A stretch of 64,000 bases of DNA, taken from NCBI RefSeq assembly GCF_009936045.1, contig NZ_QWEQ01000003.1, forward strand, positions 176,484 through 240,483, in the 5' to 3' direction. Source of the stretch: Emergencia sp. 1XD21-10 (GTDB lineage: Bacteria; Bacillota; Clostridia; Peptostreptococcales; Anaerovoracaceae). Shown here piece after piece: positions 49,950 through 60,446 of the stretch; the stretch's first letter is position 1; the number at the start of each line of letters is the position of its first letter. Position numbers and translations under genes: made by a program. Below the pieces are notes generated by a model that searched no databases, was not told the DNA's origin, and saw only the letters and a list, made by a program, of their open reading frames with translations.

Positions 49950-51399
49950 TGCGTTTTTCTGCCTTTCTCTTTGCTTTTAATTCCTTAATCTCTGCTCTGG
50001 ATTTTCCATCATATTCCTTGTATTTGATACCAATGCCGAGATATGAAATTGTAATTGCCAGAACCGGATTAATCAGGTTCATAAATGCGTACGGCATAAA
50101 TGCCCAGTTGGACACGCCTAAGGTTGCAGACTGATAAGCGCCGCAGCCATTCCATGGAATCATTGGTGACCAGAGAGTCGCACCATCTTCTGTGGTTCTT
50201 GACAGGAAGCTTCTGCTCAGTCCTCTTTCATCAAAGGCTTTCATGTACATTCTGCCAGGCACCAGAATTGCCAGATACTGGTCAGTCAACACAACATCAC
50301 AGATAATACCGGTTACGATAGTGCACAGCACCAGACCGCCGACACTCTTTACTCTTCTTACAAGACCGCCCAGCAGTACTTCGATAAATCCGCATTTTTC
50401 CAGTACGCCGCCAAAGAACAAGGCGAACATGATCAAGGAAATCGTCCACATCATGGAGTCGATACCACCTCTGTTGAGCAGGCTGTCAGTCACTTCGTTG
50501 CCGGATTCAATGCTGAAACCGGTCTGCATACCACCAAACACTTCCGGGAAAGTCGCGCCCTGCGCAATCATTGCTACTGCGCCGCCGCAAACTGCAGCAA
50601 GAAGCAGCGACGGAATTGCCGGAATCCTCTTTACTGCACCGAAGATAACCACCAGTACTGGCAGCATAATCCAAGGAGACAGATAGAAGTTATCTGCGAT
50701 AGCATTTTGAATATCCATCGCCAAAGAAGCGTCATAGCCGGATTCGTCGATAACGATAGCGCCCACGATGCCGTACAGCACCAGAGAAATCAAAAATGAC
50801 GGAATTGTCGTTGTCATCATGGCAGCCACATGATCATACAAAGGCGTTTCCGCCCCTGCTGCCGCAACGTTAGTACTGTCAGACAACGGAGATAATTTAT
50901 CCCCTGTGTATGCGCCGGAAATTACCATACCTGCTGCAAGAGCAGGGTTAATGCCAAGACCCATTGCAATACCCATCAGAGCCACGCCTACCGTACCGGA
51001 TGCAGTCCAGGAAGACCCCGTTGCGAGTCCTACAATAGCAGTCAAAATCGCACCTACTACTAAAAATGCGCCCGGTGAAATAATTTCAAGACCATAGTAA
51101 ACCATAGCCGGCATGGTGCCTGACCAAACCCAGGAACCGATCAACATACCAACGCACATGATAATCAGAAATGCTTCTACAGTTCTGCGAATGCTATCAT
51201 ATGCGCCTGCTGCGATATCCTCCCAGCCGTAGCCGCATTTTACTGCAATCAAGGAAGCTACAACACAGGATGCTATAATTGGCATATGCGGATCCAAGCC
51301 CCATTTTACAGTACTTAAAATAATAATAACCATCATAAAAACGATTGGAACGAGTGCTTCCCAAACCTTAGGAAGCCTTGGGGTTCTTTTCTTACCCAT
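49942..51399 (-). CDS. second NhaC-family carrier
   Basis: A 485-residue antiporter with about 11 helices and NhaC motifs: ATGSSWTASGTVGVALMGIAMGLG, GAYTGDKLSPLSDSTNVAAAGAETPLYDHV and the C-terminal WNGCGAYQSATLGV. AAAGGAGG before the ATG. A -24/-12 promoter and twin dyads lie upstream, and the kinase-regulator pair next to it ends there, so expression is probably controlled by that pair. Substrate could be sodium or an organic/amino acid sensed by the kinase. Confidence 0.87.
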   Translation of the reverse strand: MGKKRTPRLPKVWEALVPIVFMMVIIILSTVKWGLDPHMPIIASCVVASLIAVKCGYGWEDIAAGAYDSIRRTVEAFLIIMCVGMLIGSWVWSGTMPAMVYYGLEIISPGAFLVVGAILTAIVGLATGSSWTASGTVGVALMGIAMGLGINPALAAGMVISGAYTGDKLSPLSDSTNVAAAGAETPLYDHVAAMMTTTIPSFLISLVLYGIVGAIVIDESGYDASLAMDIQNAIADNFYLSPWIMLPVLVVIFGAVKRIPAIPSLLLAAVCGGAVAMIAQGATFPEVFGGMQTGFSIESGNEVTDSLLNRGGIDSMMWTISLIMFALFFGGVLEKCGFIEVLLGGLVRRVKSVGGLVLCTIVTGIICDVVLTDQYLAILVPGRMYMKAFDERGLSRSFLSRTTEDGATLWSPMIPWNGCGAYQSATLGVSNWAFMPYAFMNLINPVLAITISYLGIGIKYKEYDGKSRAEIKELKAKRKAEKRNG

Positions 51400-51439
51400 A
51401 AAATTTCCTCCTTTAATTAGATATTTCAGGTATATTTAA

Positions 51440-51456
51440 GAGCAAGAACTGTGCCA
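51440..51456 (-). promoter_or_regulatory. sigma-54 promoter of the second carrier operon
   Basis: TGGCAC, 5 bases, TTGCTC on the minus strand: perfect at the conserved positions, about 40 bases before the start codon. Confidence 0.88.
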
Positions 51457-51520
51457 CAAACAAAAATCCCCATTTTTCAAGGAATTTCGCCGCTGCACCT
51501 GCTGTCATTTCCAGTGTAGT

Positions 51521-51567
51521 ATGAAATTTATTTCCTGGTTCATAATTTTCATGATGAAATTTATTTC
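51521..51567. promoter_or_regulatory. twin enhancer-like dyads
   Basis: ATGAAATTTATTTC occurs twice, at 51521-51534 and 51554-51567, 33 bases (about three helical turns) apart. Each holds a GAAAT / ATTTC dyad. They lie 65-110 bases upstream of the sigma-54 promoter; the second overlaps the end of the regulator gene. Likely sites of the adjacent NtrC-type regulator. Confidence 0.7.
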
Positions 51568-52934
51568 ACAGTTTTCGGATTTATTCCATATTCGCCTAAT
51601 TTATTCCAAAGCTGCCGCGAGGTAATCCCTAAGACCACAGCACATTTTGTCACATTGCCTTCTGTACTTTTCAATGCCCTTTCTATATAGTACTTCTCAA
51701 AATCCGCTCTAGCCTCTTTCAAAGCTTTCTGTTCCCCCATAAATAATGGTTCCTTTGCAAGTTTTCCGCACAAAGGCTGCTGCAAATCGTCCATGGTAAT
51801 TCTGCCGCCATCGCTTAACGCCACCATGCGCTCAATGATATTCTTCAGTTCCCGCACGTTGCCCGGATAGTCGTATCCCAGCAGCATAGACATGACCTGC
51901 CCGTCAATATGTTCGATTTTCTTCTTTTGTTCCGCTTCCGTCTTTCTGATAAAAAACTCTATAAGCCCCTCCAGATCCTCTTTTCTCTGACGAATAGGCG
52001 GAATAATTAAAGTCAAGGTGTTGATTCGGTAAAGCAGATCCTCCCTGAACTTACCTGCTGCAATTTCTTCTTCCAGGGATTTATTAGTAGCGCAGATCAG
52101 CCGCACGTCCAGATCGATTGACTTATTGCTCCCGATCCGTTCAATCTTTCTGCTCTCCAGTACTCTGAGCAGTTTTCCCTGCATGCCCAGAGGCAGATCT
52201 CCGATTTCATCCAAAAATAATGTGCCAAAGTTGGCTTCTTCAAATTTTCCGACTCGTTTCGCCACAGCGCCGGTAAAGCTGCCCTTCTCGTGCCCAAACA
52301 GCTCTGACTCAATGACACTTTCCGGCAGGCTTTGACAGTTGATCGGCACAAAAGGCTCCTTTCTTCGGCTCCCCTTGCTATGAATATAGTTGGCAAAAAC
52401 TTCCTTTCCTACACCGGACTCTCCCAGTAAAAGCACATTGATATTGGTGTCTGCGGTCCTGTCACAAAGTTCCAGAAGCCGCAAATACTGCGGATTCTTG
52501 GACTCCAGGAATACGTTTTCTTCGTATTGGTTCCGAAGGAGAATATCGCTCTTTTCCGCCAGGCGCTTCAGCTTCGCCAGCCGCTCTACCTTCATAATCA
52601 GTTCCTCCAGATCGCTGCTCTTGACAAAATAGTCCTTTGCGCCGTATTTGATAGAATCCACCGCACTTTCAATGGATCCATAAGCCGTCATGACGATAAT
52701 ATCGATGTCCTCGTTTTCAGCGGTCAAGGTACGAATCAGCTCTTCCCCGGAAAGCTCCGGCATGCGCAAATCCGTAATCACCAGATTGACCTCATGATCC
52801 TTAAGATATGCCAACGCTTCTTTCCCGTTGGAACAGGTACTGGTCTGATATCCTTTCCGGCTTAAAATCATAGACACCACTTTCTGATATTCAAACTCAT
52901 CATCAACAATTAAAATATTGTATCCTGTCTTCAT
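51561..52934 (-). CDS. NtrC-type sigma-54 response regulator
   Basis: A 457-residue regulator: receiver domain with phosphorylated Asp55 (LVITDLRMPE) and acidic pocket DDE, AAA+ domain with LLGESGVGKE and the sigma-54 loop in variant form GSFTGA, and a Fis-type HTH (NVTKCAVVLGITSRQLWNKLGEYG). It would be phosphorylated by the kinase encoded 15 bases upstream and activate the NhaC operon downstream of it. The A to S change in the GAFTGA loop is seen in other active members. Confidence 0.92.
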   Translation of the reverse strand: MKTGYNILIVDDEFEYQKVVSMILSRKGYQTSTCSNGKEALAYLKDHEVNLVITDLRMPELSGEELIRTLTAENEDIDIIVMTAYGSIESAVDSIKYGAKDYFVKSSDLEELIMKVERLAKLKRLAEKSDILLRNQYEENVFLESKNPQYLRLLELCDRTADTNINVLLLGESGVGKEVFANYIHSKGSRRKEPFVPINCQSLPESVIESELFGHEKGSFTGAVAKRVGKFEEANFGTLFLDEIGDLPLGMQGKLLRVLESRKIERIGSNKSIDLDVRLICATNKSLEEEIAAGKFREDLLYRINTLTLIIPPIRQRKEDLEGLIEFFIRKTEAEQKKKIEHIDGQVMSMLLGYDYPGNVRELKNIIERMVALSDGGRITMDDLQQPLCGKLAKEPLFMGEQKALKEARADFEKYYIERALKSTEGNVTKCAVVLGITSRQLWNKLGEYGINPKTVK

Positions 52935-52949
52935 ATTCTTCCTCCTGCT

Positions 52950-54908
52950 TTAAGCCATTTTAATGGGAATTTCCACATAAAACACAGAGCCTTCTCCCCG
53001 CACACTTTCTGCGCGAATCGCACCCCCCGCCTGCTCCAGCTGAGAATGCACCAGGTAAAGTCCAAGACCGGTTCCCCTCTCTTTGCTGGTATAAAACGGA
53101 TTGAAAATTTCCGAAAGCCTTTCACTTTCGATACCGCATCCGTTGTCACGAAATACGATATTTACCGTCCTTTCCCAGATTGTGACACGAATCTCAATTT
53201 TTCGCTTGCGCTCTACCTCCGCAAGTGCGTCAATACTATTATTCAAAAGATTAATCATAGTAATCTTTAAAAGATCCTCATTAAGCAGCACCGGCTTCGC
53301 CTTTTCTCCATTCAAAGAAAATGTCACATCAATATCCTTGCTGTCCATCTGTTTCTTTTCCAGAATCAAAATGTTGCTGATCAGCTCACCGATATCCACT
53401 TCCTTATTATCCTCACCGGAAAGCCTGGAAAACTTCAGCAAGCTGTCGATGAGGCGATTGATCCGCTTGATGGAGTCATCAATAACCCGCACCGCATGAA
53501 TACCGTCCTCACCTTTTACAAAATCCTGAATCAAGAACATATAGCTTTTTATCAGCCCCAGAGGATTGCGAATCTCGTGAGCAAGCCCTGCTGAAAGCTG
53601 CCCCACCGCAATCATTTTTTCCTCCTGAATGTTTCGTCGCTCATTGATATACCGCTGGGTCCACTCTTCCACAATGTAAAGTTTTTTATCCCCTTCGTTG
53701 AGATCCATGGTATTCTTCATATAGTAATGCTCCTTCAGCTTGTAGACAGTCTCGTCCTCCTGCTGCAAATAAGGCATGACCCACTTGTTGGTATGAATAT
53801 CGCTCTTCAAAAGTTCCCTCTTGCTGCAGCCTGCGATCCTGCAGATCTCATCGTTGACCTCCAAAATCGTTCCGCTGCCGGAAGCGATAATCAGCCCCCT
53901 GTCCAAAGTATCTATGATCAACCGCAGCTGTTCCTTGCTGTTGAACAGCTCTCTGGTCTTTTCCGTTACCTTCTTCGCTGTAGACAAATTCCATATGGTA
54001 AAAGCCGCACCGCATATGATAAAGAAAAAACCGATGTTATAGATCACATCTACTTCCGTCATGTCGGTAATCTCCGGCTCCATAGCACCAAACCATTTGC
54101 TCTGAGTCTTGGTAATGAGATTTTTCTTTTTCATGGAAAGTACCGCTTTATTAAAAGCGTTTAAAAGCCCTTCGTTATCTTTGTTCAATGCCACACAGAT
54201 CTCTTTTCTGGAAAAAGAATACTTGAGGAATTTATAATACCGATTGCTGCGCTGCTGGTTAATCAGATAAGACAGCTTCGTCTCATCCCCTGCTACCGCT
54301 GCCACTCGATCATTTTCCAACATGTCCAGCGACTGCTGAAAGTCCTTTGCAAAGACCACGCTGACGCCTTTGGCGCCGTAAAGTTCCTCAATCCGCTCTG
54401 CAACATCTTCTTCTCCTTCTTCTACTGCAATTCTCACATCGGCAAGCTGATTAATATTATCAAAGCTCGAATTTTCCTTGACCAGTATCTTCCCGTGCAT
54501 GATATACAGCGGCTCTGTAAAAAGAAAGTCCTCTGCCGGCAGCTGACTCTTATCCACAATGGCAGCCTGAATCGCCCCGGTTTCAAAATCCCGAGTCAAA
54601 TCACTTTCCTGATTCAATTTGATATCCATGTCATTTTCCAGTTCCACAGAAAGCAGATTGATAAAATCGATAAAAATCCCGTCATTCTGCTGTTCCTCGT
54701 TGAGAAAGGAAATGGGCAGTCTATTGTACTGCACACCGCAAGTAATATGTGCCTTGCTGAAATACTCTTTTTGTGAAGGCGTCAGATCCATGCTGTATTT
54801 TGTATAGTCGATCCAGTCCATATTATACCGGATCATCATATTGATCGATGCGCCCAGCCAAATGATCAGAACCGCTGCCGCCATAGTTAAAGAAATGCTT
54901 CTCTTCAT
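52950..54908 (-). CDS. histidine kinase with extracellular solute-binding domain
   Basis: A 652-residue sensor kinase. Membrane helix near 8-26, an outside SBP family 3-like domain (about 40-275, ITCGVQYNRLPISFLNEEQQNDGIFIDF ... ILVKENSSFDNINQL), second helix (about 288-306), PAS domain (about 325-400), HisKA with H444 in GLAHEIRNPLG, and HATPase with NLLNNSIDAL, FRDNGCGI and GTGLGLYL. It probably detects an amino acid or similar small solute directly. Partner is the NtrC-type regulator downstream. Metallophosphoesterase and a giant surface protein gene precede it closely. Confidence 0.9.
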   Translation of the reverse strand: MKRSISLTMAAAVLIIWLGASINMMIRYNMDWIDYTKYSMDLTPSQKEYFSKAHITCGVQYNRLPISFLNEEQQNDGIFIDFINLLSVELENDMDIKLNQESDLTRDFETGAIQAAIVDKSQLPAEDFLFTEPLYIMHGKILVKENSSFDNINQLADVRIAVEEGEEDVAERIEELYGAKGVSVVFAKDFQQSLDMLENDRVAAVAGDETKLSYLINQQRSNRYYKFLKYSFSRKEICVALNKDNEGLLNAFNKAVLSMKKKNLITKTQSKWFGAMEPEITDMTEVDVIYNIGFFFIICGAAFTIWNLSTAKKVTEKTRELFNSKEQLRLIIDTLDRGLIIASGSGTILEVNDEICRIAGCSKRELLKSDIHTNKWVMPYLQQEDETVYKLKEHYYMKNTMDLNEGDKKLYIVEEWTQRYINERRNIQEEKMIAVGQLSAGLAHEIRNPLGLIKSYMFLIQDFVKGEDGIHAVRVIDDSIKRINRLIDSLLKFSRLSGEDNKEVDIGELISNILILEKKQMDSKDIDVTFSLNGEKAKPVLLNEDLLKITMINLLNNSIDALAEVERKRKIEIRVTIWERTVNIVFRDNGCGIESERLSEIFNPFYTSKERGTGLGLYLVHSQLEQAGGAIRAESVRGEGSVFYVEIPIKMA

Positions 54909-54919
54909 TTAAATACCTA

Positions 54920-55399
54920 TTATTTTATTGGATTGTTATGCGAAATAGTAATCTTTTCTACGTTGATATCCTTTCCATCCACATCCATAATGGCAAAAGT
55001 AATCGCCTGATCGAAGCGCCGCTTGCCGCAGCTGCCCGGATTAAGCCAAAGTCTGCCATCTATCATATCCTGCGCATACTTGTGAGAATGTCCGTAAATC
55101 ACCACATCAATTCCTGCCAGCGCTTCTGGCTTTCCCAGCACTTCTTTCTTATTGTGAATCAGGAAAAACTTACAGTCTTCGATTGTAAAAGTTAAGGATG
55201 CAGGCAAATGCTCCGCCCATTCCTTATCGTTATTGCCGCGCACTACATAAAGCGGCGCAATACGCTCCAGTTCTTCTATAATCTCCGTCTTGTTGATATC
55301 GCCGCCGTGGATGATACAGTCACAGGTTTTAAGCACTTCTACAACCTCCGGCCGCAAAAGACCGTGAGTATCCGAAATTACACCGATTTTAGTTGGCAT
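54920..55399 (-). CDS. YfcE/MJ0936-type metallophosphoesterase
   Basis: A 159-residue calcineurin-like phosphodiesterase: SDTHG (D-x-H), HGGDINK, RGNNDKE (GNxD/E), HNKK in the usual GH position, and IYGHSHK, NPGSCGKRR. The motif that normally reads GH is NK in LIHNKKEVLG, a change worth noting. Size and order fit the YfcE family of small phosphodiesterases. AAGGAG precedes the ATG, and it lies 13 bases after the surface protein gene. Confidence 0.85.
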   Translation of the reverse strand: MPTKIGVISDTHGLLRPEVVEVLKTCDCIIHGGDINKTEIIEELERIAPLYVVRGNNDKEWAEHLPASLTFTIEDCKFFLIHNKKEVLGKPEALAGIDVVIYGHSHKYAQDMIDGRLWLNPGSCGKRRFDQAITFAIMDVDGKDINVEKITISHNNPIK

Positions 55400-55412
55400 A
55401 AAACACTCCTTG

Positions 55413-58400
55413 TTATTTTTTCTTCTGGCTCTTGCGCTGCGTCAGAACAGCAAGCCCCGACGCCAATATACAAATCCAAAGATACTGCCATATAGGCCGG
55501 CTGTCTCCTGTCTCTGGCGCATCGGTCACACTTGTATCTGCAGGCACATTCGGTGTCTGCGCATTCTCTGCTTTCGGAACTTCTGGCTCATCCAAATCAA
55601 TGGCCGGCAGATCGCCTTTTGGAACATCCGGCTCCTCTATGTCAATCGACGGTTGATCGTCTTTCGGAACATCGGGATCCTCTATATCGACTGGCGGTTC
55701 CGGTTCCATCGGTTCTTGCGGAATATTCGGCGGATTCGACCCCTCCGGAGTCTGCGGCCTGTCCGACCCTTCCGGTACTTCTATCCAGTTGGCAACAAAG
55801 GTCAGATTTCCCATCGTTCCCGCCTCTACCTTGAGTACAGAGAAATCCGTTTTATGATCTTTTTCTGTCGTATCACTGCCCAAACTCCAATGAGAAAAGA
55901 CATACTGCTTCCCGTTTTCCGTCACAGGCTGCGGATTTTTAATGGTAAAGCTGTCTTTCACCGTGTAGCAGGTTGGATTTTTTCCTTTTGCTGACGCCAC
56001 CGGGACATCTTTTGCCGCCGTCACAGCTTCAAGGGCATACTCCGCTCCACTCGGCGCATCCGGCCCGTTCTGATATGCAATCGTATAGGAAATCGGCTGC
56101 ACTAGATAAGTGACAACAGCCGGTATGTTCGCTCCCGTCAAAGTCGCAATCGGCTTTATGCTGCCGTCTTGATCCATCCACGTCAAAGTTTCGGCTTTAT
56201 CCGCCGGTGAATATATGCCGTCAGCACTTTTATTTACCAGTACATACCCTTTTGCCGCTAGTTCTTGGACGATAGCGAGCTGCGGCGTTACGACCGCCTG
56301 ATCTGCTTCGAGCTCCATCCCCTTGATAATCTTCGGGTTTGCCGTCTGCTCTGTACCTGCTTCCACAAAATTCATCACATATTTACGCGCGATGACTGGA
56401 TCATAGTAGAAGATCACGTGATAGGTATCATCCGGATTATGCAGCGTCAAAATTTGATTTGTAACCTGTGCAACATAGCCCGTTTGCATTTTTGCAGTCT
56501 GATTCAGTGCTGCGCCTGCAATGAACAGCTGATCCTTCTTCACAGATTTTTCCAGCACATAATAGGTTTTCCCACCGCTTTCCACGATTTTATCATCAGA
56601 AATCTGTACAGTCAGATGGTGCTTATCCTTATCTTCATCTCGCAGCCTGTCTGTCACGTAATAAATATGGTAATCAAATGTCTCTGCACTGACCGCCGAC
56701 CATGCTGCAGCAATGTTCTTGTTTTCTGTAATCGCCTGATCGAAGTCAAATTCAGTTTTCGGCGCAGTGATTGTTCCATCTTCATCTGCCTGATACCAGC
56801 CGGACAAAGTATATCCCTCTCTGAGCGGCTGCGGAATCAAGCCGATTGCGGAGTACCGGTTGTTTTCCGGAACTTTCAACGCAATCTGCGCTCTGCCTGC
56901 ATCCTTTCCACCGTCTAGATGGAAGGTCACCGTATAGAGCGGCGCTTCCCAAATTGCGTACAAATGCAAATTGGATGCAATAGCAAAAACTTCTCCTGCA
57001 TGCTGCTGCAGTTCTGCATATTCCGTCATAGACCACTGCATATTCTGACCTGCAGGTCCAAGTCCCCATCCTTTGAACTTCCATGCCGCTGTTCCATTTT
57101 CTGACCGATCGGGGCAGACAGAACCACGATAGCCATCTGCCTCAATATGCCAGGGATAACCGTTGGTATTATCATCCGCATCCTTTAGCGCAAATCCATA
57201 TTCTTCCTGCGTCACCAGCGTACCGTAAGGCAATTCAATCGTTCCCAGCGTCACTTCGCTCTCCCCGCGATTTGCTGCATTGATTGGCGCGATATAGGTA
57301 ATCTGGTACCGATCTCTGTTGTAGTAGAAATACAGATCATACGGATCTTCCGCAGTACCAATACGATTGTACTGATTAGCGCCGTCACTATCCCGATACT
57401 TTATGGAGTGGTCAGCGTTGCCATTCACTCTGGTCAAATGCGGTCTGGCACTTGGCACCTGCTTATCAATGCGGTTTGTAGACATGGCAATCACTTGCCG
57501 CGCGACTGCATAATATTTAGTCTCTCCATTTTTTGTATATTCACGCACCGCATAATAGTTCCCTTCCGGATCATGATAGACAATCTGCCCCTGATCATAA
57601 GATACCCGCATCAAATCCGTAAACCCGTATTGCGCGACTGCCTCATGATTCACCGGTACCAGATACAACATGTTTTGAGGGTTTGTTGTATCTCCATTGT
57701 AGATGCTGACTTTCTGCATATCAGAAATATCTAACGCCGGCACTTCATAGCAATGAGTATAGCGATAATAATTGGAACTCATATTATAGCGCCAATAAGC
57801 GACCAGGTGATGCACATTGCCAGGATCTTCGGGATTTGCAATCAGTTCCGCTCCCATAGATTCATAGATCCCCTTAATCGTAAATTCGTTATAATGGCTA
57901 TTTCCCGGTTCCAAAGCATCTGTACGGAATTTTCCGTCTGTGACCGCCCAGGAGGTAACCGCTGCTATTTTCGTTTCTGCTGTCACAGACTCTTCCGGTC
58001 TTGAAATCGGCCAAACCTCCTGCAAATCCGCACCATACTTTGCCTTGATGGTAATCGTCTGCGGCACCGGCATTTCTTCATGGCTGTTTACCGCTGCTCG
58101 TTTCTTTATATTTCCATAAATACCATTTGGATCAAAGTTAAAGTTCAATTCCCCATTTACTACGCACTCTTTCGCGCCGCGCTTGCTAAATCCGCCGGTA
58201 TTTATCGCAACGTAGTATGGATAATCCTGCCAACCCTTTCCGTAATAATGAAACTGCAGGGTGTAAATATTTCTGGTAAAGTAGACATAGATCATGGTTT
58301 TACCGTCGCCGGATGCCGTGTTTTGATCTGACCCATGCCCACTTTGGGTCTCGTGTACAATCTCAAACGCTTCCTGAGAATAGAACTGCGCCGCATCCAA

Positions 58401-60446
58401 GCCATGCTCCTGTCCCATGGTTTTTCCAAACTCTGTGGTCACCTGGCTCTGAATTGCATCGACTAATTTTTTTTCGTTCCCATTTTTTAACAAAGGGGTG
58501 TCAGTGGTAACTTCCATCGTAAAGCTGCCCATATTGCTATAATGCGCATTGACATTTCCTAGTGCTGGTTTATGGGACTTCGGTTCGTTTTGATAACCGG
58601 CGTACTGTTCTTTGTAGTAGCTGCCTGCTTGTTCCGCATTTCCGCCCTCTGCGATTGCCTGTACATCATCTGTTCCGGTCAAATCTTCCGTCCAGAGAAT
58701 GACACGCACCTGCGTTTTTTCCGGTGTCCATTTCGGATACAGATGAAGCGCCAGCACGCCACCCGACGCCTGCAGCTTTGCTTTTGCAATCAAAGCGTCG
58801 TTTATCGTCAATTCCGGGCTGCCATCTGCATTAAGCGGCACTTCTTCATAATCACAATCTCTGTATGCACCGTCGGCATCCGGCTGCGCGTCTTTTTTCA
58901 GATATCTCCAGCCGCCAAAGGCATACCCGGTTCGCGTTGGCTCTGTGACATGGTCAAAATTAACCCGCTTACCCAATTTAACCTGTTGTCTCGGTATATA
59001 GGTATAATTGGTATCAAAAATCACGCGATAAGAATCCGCCGCCTTATAATATAGATCTACGGTCGTTCCCGCAGAATCGGATGTGCTCTCAATCAGTTTC
59101 TGAAAAAAATCCATTGGCGTAAGTTTTTCATAGATGTCGTCAGTCTTTGCTGCCGCATTGGTGGTCGCTCCAACGCGCCCCTGCAGGGTTTCCCGGTGGA
59201 GGCGAACATAGTCAACACCATCGATTGTCTGCAGTTCCATGTCCGCAAAGTCATCCAGTCCAGAGAGAATCTTCGGCACCCAATGGTTTACTGTGTAAGA
59301 AACGGCACTGCGGCGATAATAAACAGTGAGATGCAAATCCGTTTCACCTTCCAGCGCCTGCACCAGCTGGGCCTCCGTCAGTGTCACTTTCAGCTTTGGA
59401 TGCACCAGCGGATTTGCACCGATTCCCGCCGGTTCGTCATGCTCACCCATGGCTGCTGCAGTGTAACCATCCGTCTTAAAAATACGCGCCTGATCCCACG
59501 CCTCATTATATTCCATCGAATATTGGTTGCCATAGATTGGATTTAGCACTGCATGCGCCTGACCATCATTTTCTTGATCATAGTAAACCTGATGATGCTC
59601 TATATCAATATTAAAATCTCCGCGTTCCAGCGCAGCTTCCAGTTCCGCCGCCGTTTCATTTCCGGTCGGCGGTTTTACTAAATACTGGTTCAGCGGCTCC
59701 GGATTCAAAACGATGCGAAAACCCGCTGTCGTCGGCAGCTTCCATTCCACCTGGTAAGTTCCGTCTTCTTGTTTCTCTGGCATTGCTTCCACCGTATCGG
59801 GCTCTGCCGCAAAGCTGCCTGCCAGACCTCCCGTATTGGAATATCGATACTCCATTTGAAACCGTATCACCTCTGCCGGCACAAAGGCATAATCCGCAAG
59901 CTGTCCGTTAAAAACTTCCCGCAGTACGCTGCCTTTGGCTGCGGCGTTTTCTGTACGTACCACCTTCCAGCCGCGTTTTACGGCATAAACAATCCGCGCA
60001 CCGCCTTCCCTGTTTTCATCAAAGTCTTCGATATGCAGCGGCTTCGCCTCCGTTACCGCAAGCTGCGCCTGATCATAAGTGAAGCGGCGCAAATCGCATA
60101 CCCCATTTTCAAAATCTGCCTCGGTCAGTTCCAGGGTCTCAGACGCCTCAATGCTTCTACCCTGTCCGCCGCTTGTAAATTGAAAAATGTGGGTTAAATA
60201 AAGAGTGTAGACGGTATCTTTGTCACGGGGAATATCATCAGATTCCTCCGTTGTCTTTTCCGTTTCCGAAACAACATGAGATTCGCTGTCAGAAAAGCCC
60301 GCCGCTAAAGCTACGGCTGCGTTGGCAACAATCAAAGAAATGCAAAGCGCTATGATGGCAATTTTACGCCATACCCTCCTTTGAAGCGTTCGCCGGTCGG
60401 CGTGCTCAAATTCCTTCTTCTGATACAATTTAGGTAAACTTTTCAT
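55413..60446 (-). CDS. giant LPxTG-like surface protein with InlB B-type repeats
   Basis: A 1677-residue exported protein. N-terminal basic region and hydrophobic segment (about 31-52, RVWRKIAIIALCISLIVANA); many beta-rich modules of the Listeria InlB B-repeat type (FGGWRYLKKDAQPDADGAY, FKGWGLGPAGQ, YTLSGWYQADEDGTI, FSHWSLGSD) and MucBP-like strands; a Pro/Asp/Glu-rich linker with imperfect repeats of type IDIEEPDVPKGD; anchor APETGD, hydrophobic helix, KSQKKK. The start at 60446 gives the best signal segment although its ribosome site is 13 bases away; a TTG at 60473 is an alternative. Probably an adhesin. Confidence 0.85.
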   Translation of the reverse strand: MKSLPKLYQKKEFEHADRRTLQRRVWRKIAIIALCISLIVANAAVALAAGFSDSESHVVSETEKTTEESDDIPRDKDTVYTLYLTHIFQFTSGGQGRSIEASETLELTEADFENGVCDLRRFTYDQAQLAVTEAKPLHIEDFDENREGGARIVYAVKRGWKVVRTENAAAKGSVLREVFNGQLADYAFVPAEVIRFQMEYRYSNTGGLAGSFAAEPDTVEAMPEKQEDGTYQVEWKLPTTAGFRIVLNPEPLNQYLVKPPTGNETAAELEAALERGDFNIDIEHHQVYYDQENDGQAHAVLNPIYGNQYSMEYNEAWDQARIFKTDGYTAAAMGEHDEPAGIGANPLVHPKLKVTLTEAQLVQALEGETDLHLTVYYRRSAVSYTVNHWVPKILSGLDDFADMELQTIDGVDYVRLHRETLQGRVGATTNAAAKTDDIYEKLTPMDFFQKLIESTSDSAGTTVDLYYKAADSYRVIFDTNYTYIPRQQVKLGKRVNFDHVTEPTRTGYAFGGWRYLKKDAQPDADGAYRDCDYEEVPLNADGSPELTINDALIAKAKLQASGGVLALHLYPKWTPEKTQVRVILWTEDLTGTDDVQAIAEGGNAEQAGSYYKEQYAGYQNEPKSHKPALGNVNAHYSNMGSFTMEVTTDTPLLKNGNEKKLVDAIQSQVTTEFGKTMGQEHGLDAAQFYSQEAFEIVHETQSGHGSDQNTASGDGKTMIYVYFTRNIYTLQFHYYGKGWQDYPYYVAINTGGFSKRGAKECVVNGELNFNFDPNGIYGNIKKRAAVNSHEEMPVPQTITIKAKYGADLQEVWPISRPEESVTAETKIAAVTSWAVTDGKFRTDALEPGNSHYNEFTIKGIYESMGAELIANPEDPGNVHHLVAYWRYNMSSNYYRYTHCYEVPALDISDMQKVSIYNGDTTNPQNMLYLVPVNHEAVAQYGFTDLMRVSYDQGQIVYHDPEGNYYAVREYTKNGETKYYAVARQVIAMSTNRIDKQVPSARPHLTRVNGNADHSIKYRDSDGANQYNRIGTAEDPYDLYFYYNRDRYQITYIAPINAANRGESEVTLGTIELPYGTLVTQEEYGFALKDADDNTNGYPWHIEADGYRGSVCPDRSENGTAAWKFKGWGLGPAGQNMQWSMTEYAELQQHAGEVFAIASNLHLYAIWEAPLYTVTFHLDGGKDAGRAQIALKVPENNRYSAIGLIPQPLREGYTLSGWYQADEDGTITAPKTEFDFDQAITENKNIAAAWSAVSAETFDYHIYYVTDRLRDEDKDKHHLTVQISDDKIVESGGKTYYVLEKSVKKDQLFIAGAALNQTAKMQTGYVAQVTNQILTLHNPDDTYHVIFYYDPVIARKYVMNFVEAGTEQTANPKIIKGMELEADQAVVTPQLAIVQELAAKGYVLVNKSADGIYSPADKAETLTWMDQDGSIKPIATLTGANIPAVVTYLVQPISYTIAYQNGPDAPSGAEYALEAVTAAKDVPVASAKGKNPTCYTVKDSFTIKNPQPVTENGKQYVFSHWSLGSDTTEKDHKTDFSVLKVEAGTMGNLTFVANWIEVPEGSDRPQTPEGSNPPNIPQEPMEPEPPVDIEDPDVPKDDQPSIDIEEPDVPKGDLPAIDLDEPEVPKAENAQTPNVPADTSVTDAPETGDSRPIWQYLWICILASGLAVLTQRKSQKKK

